This document shows, in pieces, positions 17,113 through 26,929 of a stretch of DNA of 64,000 nt. The DNA is from an uncultured Bacilli bacterium (GTDB lineage Bacteria; Bacillota_I; Bacilli_A; RF39; UBA660), in contig CAKOKQ010000009.1 of the NCBI GenBank assembly GCA_934095825.1, positions 1 through 64,000 of the forward strand, in the 5' to 3' direction. The first letter of the stretch is position 1. The number at the start of each line of letters is the position of its first letter. Both the position numbers and the translations under genes were made by a program. The notes below the pieces were generated by a model. It was given only the letters and a program-made list of their open reading frames with translations. It searched no databases and was not told the DNA's origin.

Positions 17113-17685
17113 TTACATTTTATAATTAACATTCTTATTAGTTAGTAACTCTTTAACCATGCCTTTTATAAATTCTCCGATATCATCTAGTGAACACTTT
17201 AAATCCCCCATGAAATAGCGCACAAATAAGTTAACGCAACCATAAGTAAAGAAAGTAACTATTAAATCATTATAATTAGTCTTAGCAAACATATTAAAAT
17301 CCATTAGTCTTCTATTAATCATATTACTTAATTTCTCAATAAATAATAAAGGTTCTCTACTTCTAAGAAGGGTTCTATACATTTCTTCATTATCTTTTAA
17401 ATTCTTAATAACTCTATCAATATACTTATCTAAATCATTTATACTTCTAATATCTTTATCATAAATAGATATAAGCTCTAAAGTTTCATCTTGTAAATCT
17501 TTAGCTACATCATAGATAGAATCATAATGGGTATAAAAAGTTGAACGGGTAATATCGGCTAGTTTAACTAACTCCGTAACGGTCATATTAGACAACTCAT
17601 TTTTTTCTTTTAATAACTCGGCAAATGCTTCTCTAATTCTTTGTCTCGTTTTTATCGAAGACCTATTTTTATTCTTGACTTTCAT
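17113..17685 (-). CDS. TetR-family transcriptional regulator
   Basis: A 190-residue protein with the N-terminal TetR helix-turn-helix: a helix RQRIREAFAELLKE, then MTVTELVKLADITRSTFYTHYDS, then a ligand-binding helical domain. It is divergent from the MMPL exporter at 17852, with an intergenic region of 166 bases containing inverted repeats, the usual arrangement for local repression. The inducer is unknown. Confidence 0.88.
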   Translation of the reverse strand: MKVKNKNRSSIKTRQRIREAFAELLKEKNELSNMTVTELVKLADITRSTFYTHYDSIYDVAKDLQDETLELISIYDKDIRSINDLDKYIDRVIKNLKDNEEMYRTLLRSREPLLFIEKLSNMINRRLMDFNMFAKTNYNDLIVTFFTYGCVNLFVRYFMGDLKCSLDDIGEFIKGMVKELLTNKNVNYKM

Positions 17686-17733
17686 TTAAACCACCTTTAA
17701 ACTAGATAAATTATAGCAAAAAGGAAAACAAAT

Positions 17734-17800
17734 TGCAAACACTTGTCAAAATTTAGACACTATCTATAAATATGTACTTTATAAATTATAATAGTTTGCA
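17734..17800. promoter_or_regulatory. Promoter/operator region of the TetR-MMPL divergon
   Basis: TGCAAAC (17734-17740) and GTTTGCA (17794-17800) form a wide inverted repeat that encloses a smaller TGTC/GACA repeat (17744-17759) and the -10 box TATAAT (17787-17792) of the exporter. This is the expected place for TetR binding. Confidence 0.45.
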
Positions 17801-17851
17801 TATAATTTGTTGTGCGTCCCAGAAAAATGGGGTTTAAAGGGAGGAAAAAAT

Positions 17852-20800
17852 ATGCGAAAAGTTACTGATTTCATTATTGAAAAAAGAAATTATGTATTAA
17901 CTATTTTTATAATTCTATCAGTAGTTTCTTTATATCTTTCAACTAAAGTGCATATTAACTATGATTTAACGGAGTATCTACCAAGTACATCGGAAACTAG
18001 AATTGGTATGGATATTATGAACGAGGAGTTTCCCAAATTAGATACTAGTGCGTTAAATGTTATGTTTAAAGACTTAAATGGGGAAGATAAAGATAAAATT
18101 AAAGAAGAATTAGAAAATATAGAAGGGGTATCTTCGGTTTCATATGATGATTCTGATAAATATAATAAAGATGAATATACCCTTTATGAAATTACAGTCG
18201 ATGGTGCAGACGACTCAAAAAATGCTGCCAATGTCTATAATAGTGTAAAAAACAATTACAAAGACTATGAAGTTTATACCTCAGGAGCGGTTGCTACTCG
18301 TAATGCCCCTGTCCTTAATATTGCGGTAATTGCCCTTGCTATTTTTTGTGCTATGGTTATCTTAATTATTATGTGTGATAGTTATGTTGAACCATTCTTA
18401 TTTCTATTTGTTATTGGTCTTGCTGTTTTCTTAAATAAGGGTACTAATATCATTTTTAGTAGTGTATCTAATATTACTACTTCTATTTGTGCAATCTTAC
18501 AAATGGCTTTATCCATGGATTACTCTATCATGTTGATGAATAGATATACCCAAGAAAAAGAGCATACTAAAAACAAAGAAGATGCTATGAAAAATGCTTT
18601 ATATCATTCTTTCGGTTCTATTTCTAGTAGTTCAATTACTACTATTGTCGGATTACTTGCTTTAGTTTTCATGAGCTTTACTATCGGTCGTGATTTAGGA
18701 ATTGTTCTGGCTAAAGGAGTAATATTCAGTTTAATAAGTATTTTCTTAGCCCTACCTGCCTTAATATTAATGTTTGATGATTTAATTGAGAAAACAAAGA
18801 AGAAACATTTTTCTATGAAATTAGATTGGTTAGGAAACTTTAGTTTTTGCATTCGTCATATTGCTATTTTCTTGTTTATTGTTATCTTTGCCTTAAGTTA
18901 CTTCTTAAAGGGTAATTTACAATATGAATTTACTTCTAACGAACAAGATGATATTGCTAAAGTTTTCAAAGAAAATAACCAAATTGCCCTTATTTATCCA
19001 AGTAGTGAGGAAGATTATGTTGGGGCTTATTGCCGTTCTTTAGAAGGAACTCCAAAAGTTGACCAAATTTTATGTTATGGTAATACCATTAATGAACCAT
19101 TAAAATATGATGAACTAAAAGATAAATTTAGTGATTTAGGTCAAGATGTTGATATTGATGACTATGTTCTTAAATTAATTTATTTTAATTATTACAACAA
19201 ACAAGAAACAACGATGACTTTTAATGACTTAGTTACCTTTATTGAAAACAAAGTTTATCCTAATGTTCAACTTTCCAAAGAGATAACTCCTGAAATAAGA
19301 GAAAACATTAATAAACTAAAAAACTTTACGAGTGTCGGGGCTTTAAATAAAAAGAGAACTGCTAGCGAAATTGCTAGTATCTTAGGAGTATCTAAAGACC
19401 AAGTCGACCAATTATTTATCCTATATAATGCAACTAACCCAAGTACTAAAATTACTTTACCTGAACTTGCTAACTTCATAAATAATTATGTCTTAAAAAA
19501 TGATACTTATAAATCTTATATTTCAAATGACCAAAAGGCTTTATTAAAACAAGCTAAATCATTCTTGAGTAAGACTAATATTACTACTAAGAAGAATTCT
19601 AGCGATATTGCTAATATGTTTGAACTATCAAAAGAAGATGTTGATAAGTTATTTATGTATTATGAATCATTACAACCTATAACTGAAAAATTAACTATCA
19701 ATGAATTCGTTAACTTTACCTTAGATAAAGTTTATACTAATCCCGAATATAAAGGTCTATTTACAGATGATACCCTTGCTTCTTTAAAATTACTAAAAGT
19801 TTTAAGTAACAAAGATATTATTAATACCAAGATGGACGCCGAAGGGTTAGCTAAAATCTTTGACTTATCTAAAGATGATATTGATTCTATCTTAGATTTA
19901 AAAAATGTTACTATTAATGGTTATACTCCTGCTCAAATTAAAGAATTAATTACTAAATATAAAGAATTAATTGAAGAAAAAACCGGTATCGATGTTGATG
20001 AGATTTTAGCAAAATTAGAAGATTATATCCAAAATCATGAAATAACAGAAGAAGAACTAATGACTATTAAAGAAATTGCTACTGCCTTAGGAATTCCAGA
20101 AGAAAAAATTGATGAAATAATTACTATAATCAAAAATAAAGAGATTTATGTTACTCCTTATGAATTTGTTAATTTAATTCTAGAAAATAAAGATAATGTT
20201 ATTCTAAGTAAAATCTTAGATGAAAAGACTATTCAAACTTTAACCTTAGCTAAGAATATTATGGAATCTACTAATAATGATACAACATTTAGTTATACTG
20301 AACTTTCTAAGTTAATTGGTGTTGATGAGTCCATGCTTAAACAAATTTATACGCTATATCATGTTATGAACACTAATACTACTGTTACACCAATGGAATT
20401 TGCTAAGTTCTTACTAAATCATCAAAATGATGAAATGTTACAAGGCTCTCTTGATAAAGACTCTCTAACTAAACTGAATCTTGTAAATACTGTAATGAAC
20501 TCAGTTTATAATGATACTAAATATAACTATAGTGATATGGCTAATTTAATTAGTGCTTCTAAAGATGATTTAAAATTATTATATTCATTATATGAAGTGA
20601 AAAATGGTAAAAAAATTACTCTATCATTAGATGCTTTTGTAAATTATTTACTAGATAATGTTGTCAATGATAATAAATATGCTTCTATGTTTACTGATGA
20701 TATGAAAACTCAGTTAAATACCGTTCGCGCTATTATGGGAGCTACTAAGAAAAATACAAAATTCAATCTAACCGAAATGTTAGCGCTTATTAATCCTCTA

Positions 20801-21682
20801 ACTGATAATATTGATAAGAATACTATAGATTTATTATTCATCTATTATGGTAGTGTTAATGATTATAATGAAGATTGGACTTTAACAGTAGAAGAGTTTG
20901 TTCGTTATATTAACGATGATATTTTAACTGATACTCGTTTCGATGATTTTATTGATAATGAAATGCGTACTAAAGTAAGTGATGCTAAAGCAACTATTAG
21001 CGATGCTAAAGAATTATTAGTAGGAAAAGATTATAACCGTGCTATCTTTAATACTACTTTAGATGCTGAAGGTGATGAAACTTATAGCTTCATTCGTGCT
21101 GTTAAAGACCATATGAATGGTAAAAATGCTTATGTTATTGGCGACTCACCAATGGCTTTAGAAATGAGTGAATCATTTGATGGTGAAATGAACTTAATAA
21201 CAGTTCTAACTATGATTTTCATTTTCGTAGTTGTAGCCTTCACCTTTAAATCAATTTTAATTCCAATTATTTTAGTATTATTAATTCAATGTGCAGTCTA
21301 TATTACCATGGATACATTAACCTTTGCGGGTGGTTCTGTCTACTTCATTGCCTTACTAATTGTTCAAAGTATCTTAATGGGCGCTACTATCGACTATGCT
21401 ATCCTTTATACATCATATTATTTAGAATCAAGAAGAACTATGGATATAAAAGAGGCTTTAATTAACTCTTATAACAAATCAATTCATACGATTTTAACTA
21501 GTGCTTCTATTTTAATAATTGTTACTTTAATAGTAGGTCAATTTGCATCCCATATTGCAGCCATGATATGTAAGACTATTTCAATTGGTACTTTCTGTTC
21601 AATGTTATTAATGCTTATTATTCTACCAAGTATGCTTGCATGTGCTGATAAGTTAATAATTAAAAAAAAGAAAACTAATTAA
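17852..21682 (+). CDS. MMPL/RND-family exporter with large repeat-containing extracellular insert
   Basis: A 1276-residue membrane protein. The first membrane block has a helix at about 13-32, then an extracytoplasmic domain and helices from about 155 to 350 with the MMPL core (SMDYSIMLMNRYTQE, SSSITTIVGLLALVFMSF). The second block, at about 1080-1270, has the matching GATIDYAILYTSYYLESR and SASILIIVTLIVGQF. Between them lie some 700 residues with seven or eight degenerate helical repeats of 70-90 residues ending in E-F-V-N-F/L-type helices. RND-type exporters use proton flux to move lipids or hydrophobic compounds. ATG at 17852 has GGGAGG upstream. It is probably repressed by the adjacent TetR. 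Confidence 0.85.
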   Translation: MRKVTDFIIEKRNYVLTIFIILSVVSLYLSTKVHINYDLTEYLPSTSETRIGMDIMNEEFPKLDTSALNVMFKDLNGEDKDKIKEELENIEGVSSVSYDDSDKYNKDEYTLYEITVDGADDSKNAANVYNSVKNNYKDYEVYTSGAVATRNAPVLNIAVIALAIFCAMVILIIMCDSYVEPFLFLFVIGLAVFLNKGTNIIFSSVSNITTSICAILQMALSMDYSIMLMNRYTQEKEHTKNKEDAMKNALYHSFGSISSSSITTIVGLLALVFMSFTIGRDLGIVLAKGVIFSLISIFLALPALILMFDDLIEKTKKKHFSMKLDWLGNFSFCIRHIAIFLFIVIFALSYFLKGNLQYEFTSNEQDDIAKVFKENNQIALIYPSSEEDYVGAYCRSLEGTPKVDQILCYGNTINEPLKYDELKDKFSDLGQDVDIDDYVLKLIYFNYYNKQETTMTFNDLVTFIENKVYPNVQLSKEITPEIRENINKLKNFTSVGALNKKRTASEIASILGVSKDQVDQLFILYNATNPSTKITLPELANFINNYVLKNDTYKSYISNDQKALLKQAKSFLSKTNITTKKNSSDIANMFELSKEDVDKLFMYYESLQPITEKLTINEFVNFTLDKVYTNPEYKGLFTDDTLASLKLLKVLSNKDIINTKMDAEGLAKIFDLSKDDIDSILDLKNVTINGYTPAQIKELITKYKELIEEKTGIDVDEILAKLEDYIQNHEITEEELMTIKEIATALGIPEEKIDEIITIIKNKEIYVTPYEFVNLILENKDNVILSKILDEKTIQTLTLAKNIMESTNNDTTFSYTELSKLIGVDESMLKQIYTLYHVMNTNTTVTPMEFAKFLLNHQNDEMLQGSLDKDSLTKLNLVNTVMNSVYNDTKYNYSDMANLISASKDDLKLLYSLYEVKNGKKITLSLDAFVNYLLDNVVNDNKYASMFTDDMKTQLNTVRAIMGATKKNTKFNLTEMLALINPLTDNIDKNTIDLLFIYYGSVNDYNEDWTLTVEEFVRYINDDILTDTRFDDFIDNEMRTKVSDAKATISDAKELLVGKDYNRAIFNTTLDAEGDETYSFIRAVKDHMNGKNAYVIGDSPMALEMSESFDGEMNLITVLTMIFIFVVVAFTFKSILIPIILVLLIQCAVYITMDTLTFAGGSVYFIALLIVQSILMGATIDYAILYTSYYLESRRTMDIKEALINSYNKSIHTILTSASILIIVTLIVGQFASHIAAMICKTISIGTFCSMLLMLIILPSMLACADKLIIKKKKTN

Positions 21683-21716
21683 TTTTTAAAATTATAATTG
21701 ATATCTAAAAATGGAT

Positions 21717-21753
21717 AAAAGTTCTAAAAAATTTCAACTTTAGGACTTTTTCT
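21717..21753 (+). terminator. Terminator after the MMPL gene
   Basis: AAAAGTTCTAAA pairs with TTTAGGACTTTT (one G-T), followed by T-rich sequence. Confidence 0.8.
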
Positions 21754-21847
21754 TTTTGACAAATTGATGTATAATCGAAAGTCCTTGGCAAAGTTTTAAT
21801 AAATAAAATAAAAAATATAGTATAATTAAATAAGAATTGGTGATTAC

Positions 21848-22549
21848 ATGGATACAATAGGTATAATTTTTGCTATGAATGAAGAGCTAACAGCTTTGAA
21901 AAAATATTTTACAATTGATAAAATTACAAAAATATATGATTTAACTTTTTACGAAGTAGATTTTATCGAAACTAGACTAGTTCTAGTTGAAAGTGGTGTT
22001 GGTAAAGTAAACGCTGGTCGTACTACACAAATACTAATTGATAATTATAAACCGCGTGCTATTTATAATATAGGTGTTGCTGGTGGCGTTGATAAATCCT
22101 TAAAAGTAGGCGAAGTTGTAATATCAACTTCTTTAGTTCAACATGATTTCGATATTACCGCTTTTGACCATAAAAAAGGTTATATCCCAAATATAGGTGA
22201 TGTTATACCTGTAGATAAAATACTAGTTATGAACAGTATTGAGGCTTTAGAGAAAAAAAGCTTACCATATAAATTAGGCTGTATAGCATCAGGTGATATC
22301 TTTTGTACTGATGCTAAAATAGCTAGCAAAATAAATGAAAAATTTAACGCTTTATGTGTTGAAATGGAAGGGGCCGCTATCGGTCAAGTCTGTTTCTTAT
22401 GTCAAGTACCATGTTTAGTACTACGAAGCATATCAGATTGTCCAGGTAATAATAATCGTATTACTTATGATGAATTTTTACCCGCCGCTTGTGAAAATAT
22501 TGCCAAGATAATGTATACTATTTCAACTTATAGAGCAAAAGAATTATAA
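21848..22549 (+). CDS. mtnN: 5'-methylthioadenosine/S-adenosylhomocysteine nucleosidase
   Basis: A 233-residue enzyme, the normal length. Motifs: GIIFAMNEEL at the N-terminus, SGVGKVNA, NIGVAGGVD, ASGDIFCTD, the substrate-binding CVEMEGAAIGQV and the catalytic-Asp motif LRSISDCPG. It cleaves adenine from methylthioadenosine and S-adenosylhomocysteine in the cytoplasm, so serves methionine salvage and the activated methyl cycle. TTGGTGA precedes ATG at 21848. It is followed by two unrelated genes with short gaps, possibly in one transcript. Confidence 0.95.
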   Translation: MDTIGIIFAMNEELTALKKYFTIDKITKIYDLTFYEVDFIETRLVLVESGVGKVNAGRTTQILIDNYKPRAIYNIGVAGGVDKSLKVGEVVISTSLVQHDFDITAFDHKKGYIPNIGDVIPVDKILVMNSIEALEKKSLPYKLGCIASGDIFCTDAKIASKINEKFNALCVEMEGAAIGQVCFLCQVPCLVLRSISDCPGNNNRITYDEFLPAACENIAKIMYTISTYRAKEL

Positions 22550-22574
22550 AGAATAAATAAAAGGGGACATAAAA

Positions 22575-22850
22575 ATGATTAAACTATTAATTAAATCGAT
22601 TGAGCCATATGCTTACATTTTAAGTGATAATACCAAAGAATACCGAGTACATTTAGAATTTTTAGGCTTAGAAAAGAAACCAGAAGTTGGCGATTATCTA
22701 TATTTGCCAGAAAACATTATAAACGAACCAAACAACTATACTTTCGGACTTATTGGGGGTATTTATGCTAAAAAGAAGGATATCAAAGACGATATTATAA
22801 AAGTAGTAGGTAAGGATTATGAATACTACTTACAAAGATATTATGGATAG
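22575..22850 (+). CDS. Small unknown protein
   Basis: A 91-residue protein with alternating strand-like segments (IKLLIKSIEPYAYIL, VGDYLYLPENI, FGLIGGIYA), compatible with a small beta barrel, then a charged helix. AAGGGGA is upstream. It is 25 bases after mtnN and 11 before the leucine-rich-repeat gene, so probably cotranscribed. I do not recognise the family. Confidence 0.6.
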   Translation: MIKLLIKSIEPYAYILSDNTKEYRVHLEFLGLEKKPEVGDYLYLPENIINEPNNYTFGLIGGIYAKKKDIKDDIIKVVGKDYEYYLQRYYG

Positions 22851-22861
22851 GAGATAGTTTA

Positions 22862-24541
22862 ATGAATAGCGAATTAAAACAAATCAAAAAAATATACGGT
22901 GAAGAAACAATGAAACTTTGTCGTACCTTGTTTCCTACTATACTAGAGCATGAAGGACTATTATCAAATATCTTAGCCGAACATTTTGCACCCACTAGAT
23001 TTTTAGCTAAAGAAATTATTAAAGAAGATAAAGTTAATGAATTTAAAAACTATATTTATGGTTTTTATTACACTGCTGATAATTTGATTACCGTAGATGA
23101 AAATCCCACTGACTTAATGAAGAAAGCAGGTTATACTTTATACGAATGCCATACCGAAGAGGAAATTCAAGCTTTTAAAAAATATTACCATCAAGGTGAA
23201 GAAATCTGTACTTTTAATGGTAATAGACTAAGCGGTTATTATGTTTATTTTGCTATAAAAGATAATGCGGAAGAATTAATAAGAAAAAAATTTCATGACC
23301 CTCGTCGCGAAGATGAATATGGCACCAGTGTTATAAGCATTCAATTCTCCAAAGACCCAGAATTTAATACCGTTTCGATTAAAAATCGTTATAACCATGC
23401 CGTCGAAAATCCCGATGATACTTTTTTTAATAATTTAGATAATATCATTCCGGGTTTAACTCATAGTTTTGAAAATTACTATAATTTAAAATTAGTTAAT
23501 GTTAAACCTTCCGTTTTAAGCTTAAAACACTATAGAACAGCAACTGATAAAAAACATCATTTCTTTAATTATGATTATTCTGATCGAATTTATTTCTGTG
23601 AAAATAACTATTTAATTAGAAAACTATTTAAAAATGGTAATTATTTAGACATTTACAATTTAGATGATGCATATGCTAAAGAACCAGAAAGATACATTTT
23701 CATGGATATATATGTGTTAGACTTAAAAGAAAAGAGAATAATAAATTTAATCGAACATTTTGCTAATGACTTTGATAATAGCTTAGCAAACGCTAAAAGA
23801 ATAACCGTTACCAAAGATGGTCAAACAAATAAAATAATTAAAATTATTAACACTGATGAAACGACAATAGAGATAACTATTGATAATCAAAATAATATTA
23901 TAGGATATAAGAATCATAATTTAACAGAAATTCATGATAATTTTATGCGAAAAAATCTTTCTTTAAAAGAGCTTGATATACCAAATGTAACTAAAATTGG
24001 CGATAATTTTCTTATGGATAATGTAGGTTTACAACAAATTAATTTACCTAAATTAAATCAGGTAGGAAGTTCGTTTTTATCAAGTAATCCAAACATTAAA
24101 ACGATGTTTTTGCCAAACTTACAAACGGTTGGGCATTCATTCTTATTTCATGCCAATTTACTTACAGAACTTGATTTGCCAAACCTTGAGTCTACGGGTA
24201 GGGCGTTTCTTGGCAACGCCAATAACTTACAAAAAGTTAATTTACCAAAACTAAGAAAAACTAATGAAGGATTCTTGGCTGAAAGTAGTATGCTTTTAGA
24301 ACTTCAACTTCCAAGTTTACAAGTAACAGGCGATGATATTAAAGATTATACTCATATACTATGGCATGTATATAATCTTAAATACTTATATTTACCTAAT
24401 ATTTCTTCCGAAATTATCGAGATATTTTTAAAACAAAATCCTACCTTACAAAAACCCTATTTTGCGGCTTCCAATAAATTTTCAACACCAATAAGTGCAA
24501 ATGATGAACAAAATACAGAAGAAAGTAAGCATACCATTTAA
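22862..24541 (+). CDS. Leucine-rich-repeat protein (BspA-like) with unknown N-terminal domain
   Basis: A 559-residue protein. The C-terminal part (about 355-530) holds roughly seven repeats of 23 residues with the pattern L-x-x-L-D/N-L-P-N/K-L-x-x-x-G-x-x-F-L, the LRR_5/BspA type. The N-terminal 330 residues are an unrecognised soluble domain with Arg/Tyr-rich patches. There is no signal peptide, so it is probably cytoplasmic, unlike most BspA surface proteins. TAGGAGA is upstream of ATG. It could serve in protein recognition. Confidence 0.7.
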   Translation: MNSELKQIKKIYGEETMKLCRTLFPTILEHEGLLSNILAEHFAPTRFLAKEIIKEDKVNEFKNYIYGFYYTADNLITVDENPTDLMKKAGYTLYECHTEEEIQAFKKYYHQGEEICTFNGNRLSGYYVYFAIKDNAEELIRKKFHDPRREDEYGTSVISIQFSKDPEFNTVSIKNRYNHAVENPDDTFFNNLDNIIPGLTHSFENYYNLKLVNVKPSVLSLKHYRTATDKKHHFFNYDYSDRIYFCENNYLIRKLFKNGNYLDIYNLDDAYAKEPERYIFMDIYVLDLKEKRIINLIEHFANDFDNSLANAKRITVTKDGQTNKIIKIINTDETTIEITIDNQNNIIGYKNHNLTEIHDNFMRKNLSLKELDIPNVTKIGDNFLMDNVGLQQINLPKLNQVGSSFLSSNPNIKTMFLPNLQTVGHSFLFHANLLTELDLPNLESTGRAFLGNANNLQKVNLPKLRKTNEGFLAESSMLLELQLPSLQVTGDDIKDYTHILWHVYNLKYLYLPNISSEIIEIFLKQNPTLQKPYFAASNKFSTPISANDEQNTEESKHTI

Positions 24542-24587
24542 AAAGATAAGAACAAAGTTATTTTATCTAATTTTTCTTATCTTTTTT
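24541..24587. terminator. Bidirectional terminator between converging genes
   Basis: AAAAGATAAGAA and TTCTTATCTTTT are perfect arms separated by about 20 bases, with A and T runs on the outer sides, so it can serve both the LRR gene and the helicase gene. Confidence 0.75.
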
Positions 24588-26841
24588 ACTTTTGGTTTTC
24601 TTTCTTTATTATTTGATATAACTCTTCAATAAACGGACTTCTTAAGGAAGCGTCTTCATTAACCAATAAGTACACATGATTTTTAGTTCTTGTTAAAGCA
24701 ACATAGAAAACTCTTCTTTCCTCTGCATAGGCATATCTTTCCTCATTATCTTTTGGTCTAAATAAATCCTCCATCCAGAAATTACTTCTATTTCCAATTG
24801 GGAAATCTCTATCTAACCCAATAATAATAACCTCGTCATAAGTAAGACCCTTAGATTTATGAATACTCATAGCCTCAATTTTGATATCTTCAAAACCTGC
24901 CAAAGTTACTTTTGTCCCAACACTATCTCTAAAATCTTCATCATTAAATAATTCCTTAATATTCTTGTTTTTTCTGGCTAAGATTAATACTCTATAATCA
25001 GGATGATGCAAATAAATATTTACTATTAACTCTTTAACCTTTAGAACCTCATCATCAAACCCAATAAACTGAATTGGTTTTTCTACACTTTTTTCCGAAA
25101 TCAATTCTTTTTTAATTTGCATGGGATTTTTCATAACAAACTTCCCACTATAATCAATAAGTTCTTTACTATTACGATAAGTTCTCGAAATATATAAAAT
25201 CTTCGCATAAGGAAAATACTTTTGAAAATTATAAATATAACTTATTTTAGAACCGTTAAATGCATAAATAGACTGCCAATCATCACCGACTGCTACTATC
25301 TTAGCATGATTTTTTATAATAATATTGTTAACTAAAGTGTATTTATCCTGTGATATATCCTGATACTCATCAATAACTAAATACTTAAAATTTAACTCTT
25401 TATCATTAGCGCGACTAATATATTTATTAGCATAATAAATCATATCAGGAAAATCAAATTTATATTCATTCGGACTACTAAACAAATATTTTTGATAATA
25501 CTTATAAAAATCCCATATAAAACGATATTGTATCTCACTAGTATCTTGTTCATCTTGACTAGTGAGCCTACTTAAGCAATCTTTAATTATTGTCTCGGCT
25601 TTAGTCCTGTTAACTGATGATTTTATCTTTTCAATACAATTAAAATAAAGATTTCTTAAATTATAAACTTGCCCTAAAGAATGTCTATCTAAAAGTTTAC
25701 TTATTATTTCTCGGTTATCTATTTTTTCTAATTTAAACCCAAGATATTCTAATGATGTTCTTAAATTACTAAGTAAATTTTGTCCTTCATTATAATCAAG
25801 ACCAATGAATTTATTGTGATGAGCCTTGTGATACTTAATTTTCTCTAACATATTCTTTTTATAACGATTATATTTACCATCTTCAACCTCAGATAATCCA
25901 AAATATTCAATATAAATTTCCTCATTACCAAGATAAATTGTAAAATCAGGGTGATAAGGTTTATTATTATCTAATAACTCTGGATATACTTTTTCATAGT
26001 CATAAGAAATATTGTGCATAAAAAGGAAGTTAGCAATCATTGCTTCGCCTTTAGACTTAACAAGCTCATTTTTTATTGTATAAATATTTTCTTGATTATA
26101 ATCATGTTCTAATTGCATTTTAATATGGCTATCTAAATCTGTAATTTGCGAAATACGATAATCTTTATAAGCCTTAAAAAATTCCTCATAAGAATCATAA
26201 TTTATATAATTTTTCTTGAAAAATTCACCAAACTTTACTAAATTATCCTGACTAAATACTTCAATAAGTTTCTTTAAGCTATTCTTTTTTGGAAAAAGTC
26301 TGGTAGTTAAATACTCTAAAAAAATTTTATTTTTAGTATTATCATCAACCACACTACATTTTCTATCTTTAAAAATAGAACGAATATACATAAGTCCAAG
26401 TGAGTGAAAAGTTGTAACACAGGCTGGTATTCCAAAATCTAGGCGAATTCTTTTATCTAATTCTTCTGTTGCTTTCTTAGTATAACTCATGACGCATATT
26501 TCTTTAGGATTAATTCCACAAATATCAACTAAATATTTTACTTTCGCTGCCATGGTCGTAGTTTTTCCTGTACCAGCACCTGCAATAATTAAAGAATAAT
26601 CTTCATCACTTAAAATTGCCTTTATTTGTTCTTCATCTAACTTAATATTATCATCTATACCACTATACATTGTTTCAAAATATAATTTATATTTCTTATA
26701 TTTTTCTTCTAAAATCTCGTTGTTATAATTATCTAAATTAAAATTTCTTGGTTTTACTTCTTTTCTAGTTGTGGCATCTATATACTTAGAAATATACTCT
26801 CTATTATGATATTTCTCTAAAAAAACACTACTACTATTCAT
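24586..26841 (-). CDS. UvrD/helicase IV-like superfamily 1 DNA helicase
   Basis: A 751-residue helicase. SF1 motifs in order: Q-motif (LDEEQIKAIL), Walker A (AGAGTGKTTTM), Ia (SYTKKATEEL), II (VIDEYQDIS), III (VGDDWQSIYAFNGS), IV (SRTYRNS), V (MSIHKSKGLTYDEV) and VI (RRVFYVALTRTKNHVYLL). Between motifs Ia and II is a 300-residue insert with HPDFTIYLG and EIYIEYFG, which resembles the domain found in helicase IV and has a PD-(D/E)xK-like strand order. The family unwinds duplex DNA 3'-5' in repair or recombination. Helicase IV is the closest type; UvrD/PcrA is the alternative. Confidence 0.88.
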   Translation of the reverse strand: MNSSSVFLEKYHNREYISKYIDATTRKEVKPRNFNLDNYNNEILEEKYKKYKLYFETMYSGIDDNIKLDEEQIKAILSDEDYSLIIAGAGTGKTTTMAAKVKYLVDICGINPKEICVMSYTKKATEELDKRIRLDFGIPACVTTFHSLGLMYIRSIFKDRKCSVVDDNTKNKIFLEYLTTRLFPKKNSLKKLIEVFSQDNLVKFGEFFKKNYINYDSYEEFFKAYKDYRISQITDLDSHIKMQLEHDYNQENIYTIKNELVKSKGEAMIANFLFMHNISYDYEKVYPELLDNNKPYHPDFTIYLGNEEIYIEYFGLSEVEDGKYNRYKKNMLEKIKYHKAHHNKFIGLDYNEGQNLLSNLRTSLEYLGFKLEKIDNREIISKLLDRHSLGQVYNLRNLYFNCIEKIKSSVNRTKAETIIKDCLSRLTSQDEQDTSEIQYRFIWDFYKYYQKYLFSSPNEYKFDFPDMIYYANKYISRANDKELNFKYLVIDEYQDISQDKYTLVNNIIIKNHAKIVAVGDDWQSIYAFNGSKISYIYNFQKYFPYAKILYISRTYRNSKELIDYSGKFVMKNPMQIKKELISEKSVEKPIQFIGFDDEVLKVKELIVNIYLHHPDYRVLILARKNKNIKELFNDEDFRDSVGTKVTLAGFEDIKIEAMSIHKSKGLTYDEVIIIGLDRDFPIGNRSNFWMEDLFRPKDNEERYAYAEERRVFYVALTRTKNHVYLLVNEDASLRSPFIEELYQIIKKENQK

Positions 26842-26929
26842 CGTTATACTTCCTATTCTAAAAATATCCTACCATATATTATTAATTTATACTAGAGTAT
26901 GTTATGATATTTATAGAAATGGAGTAACT

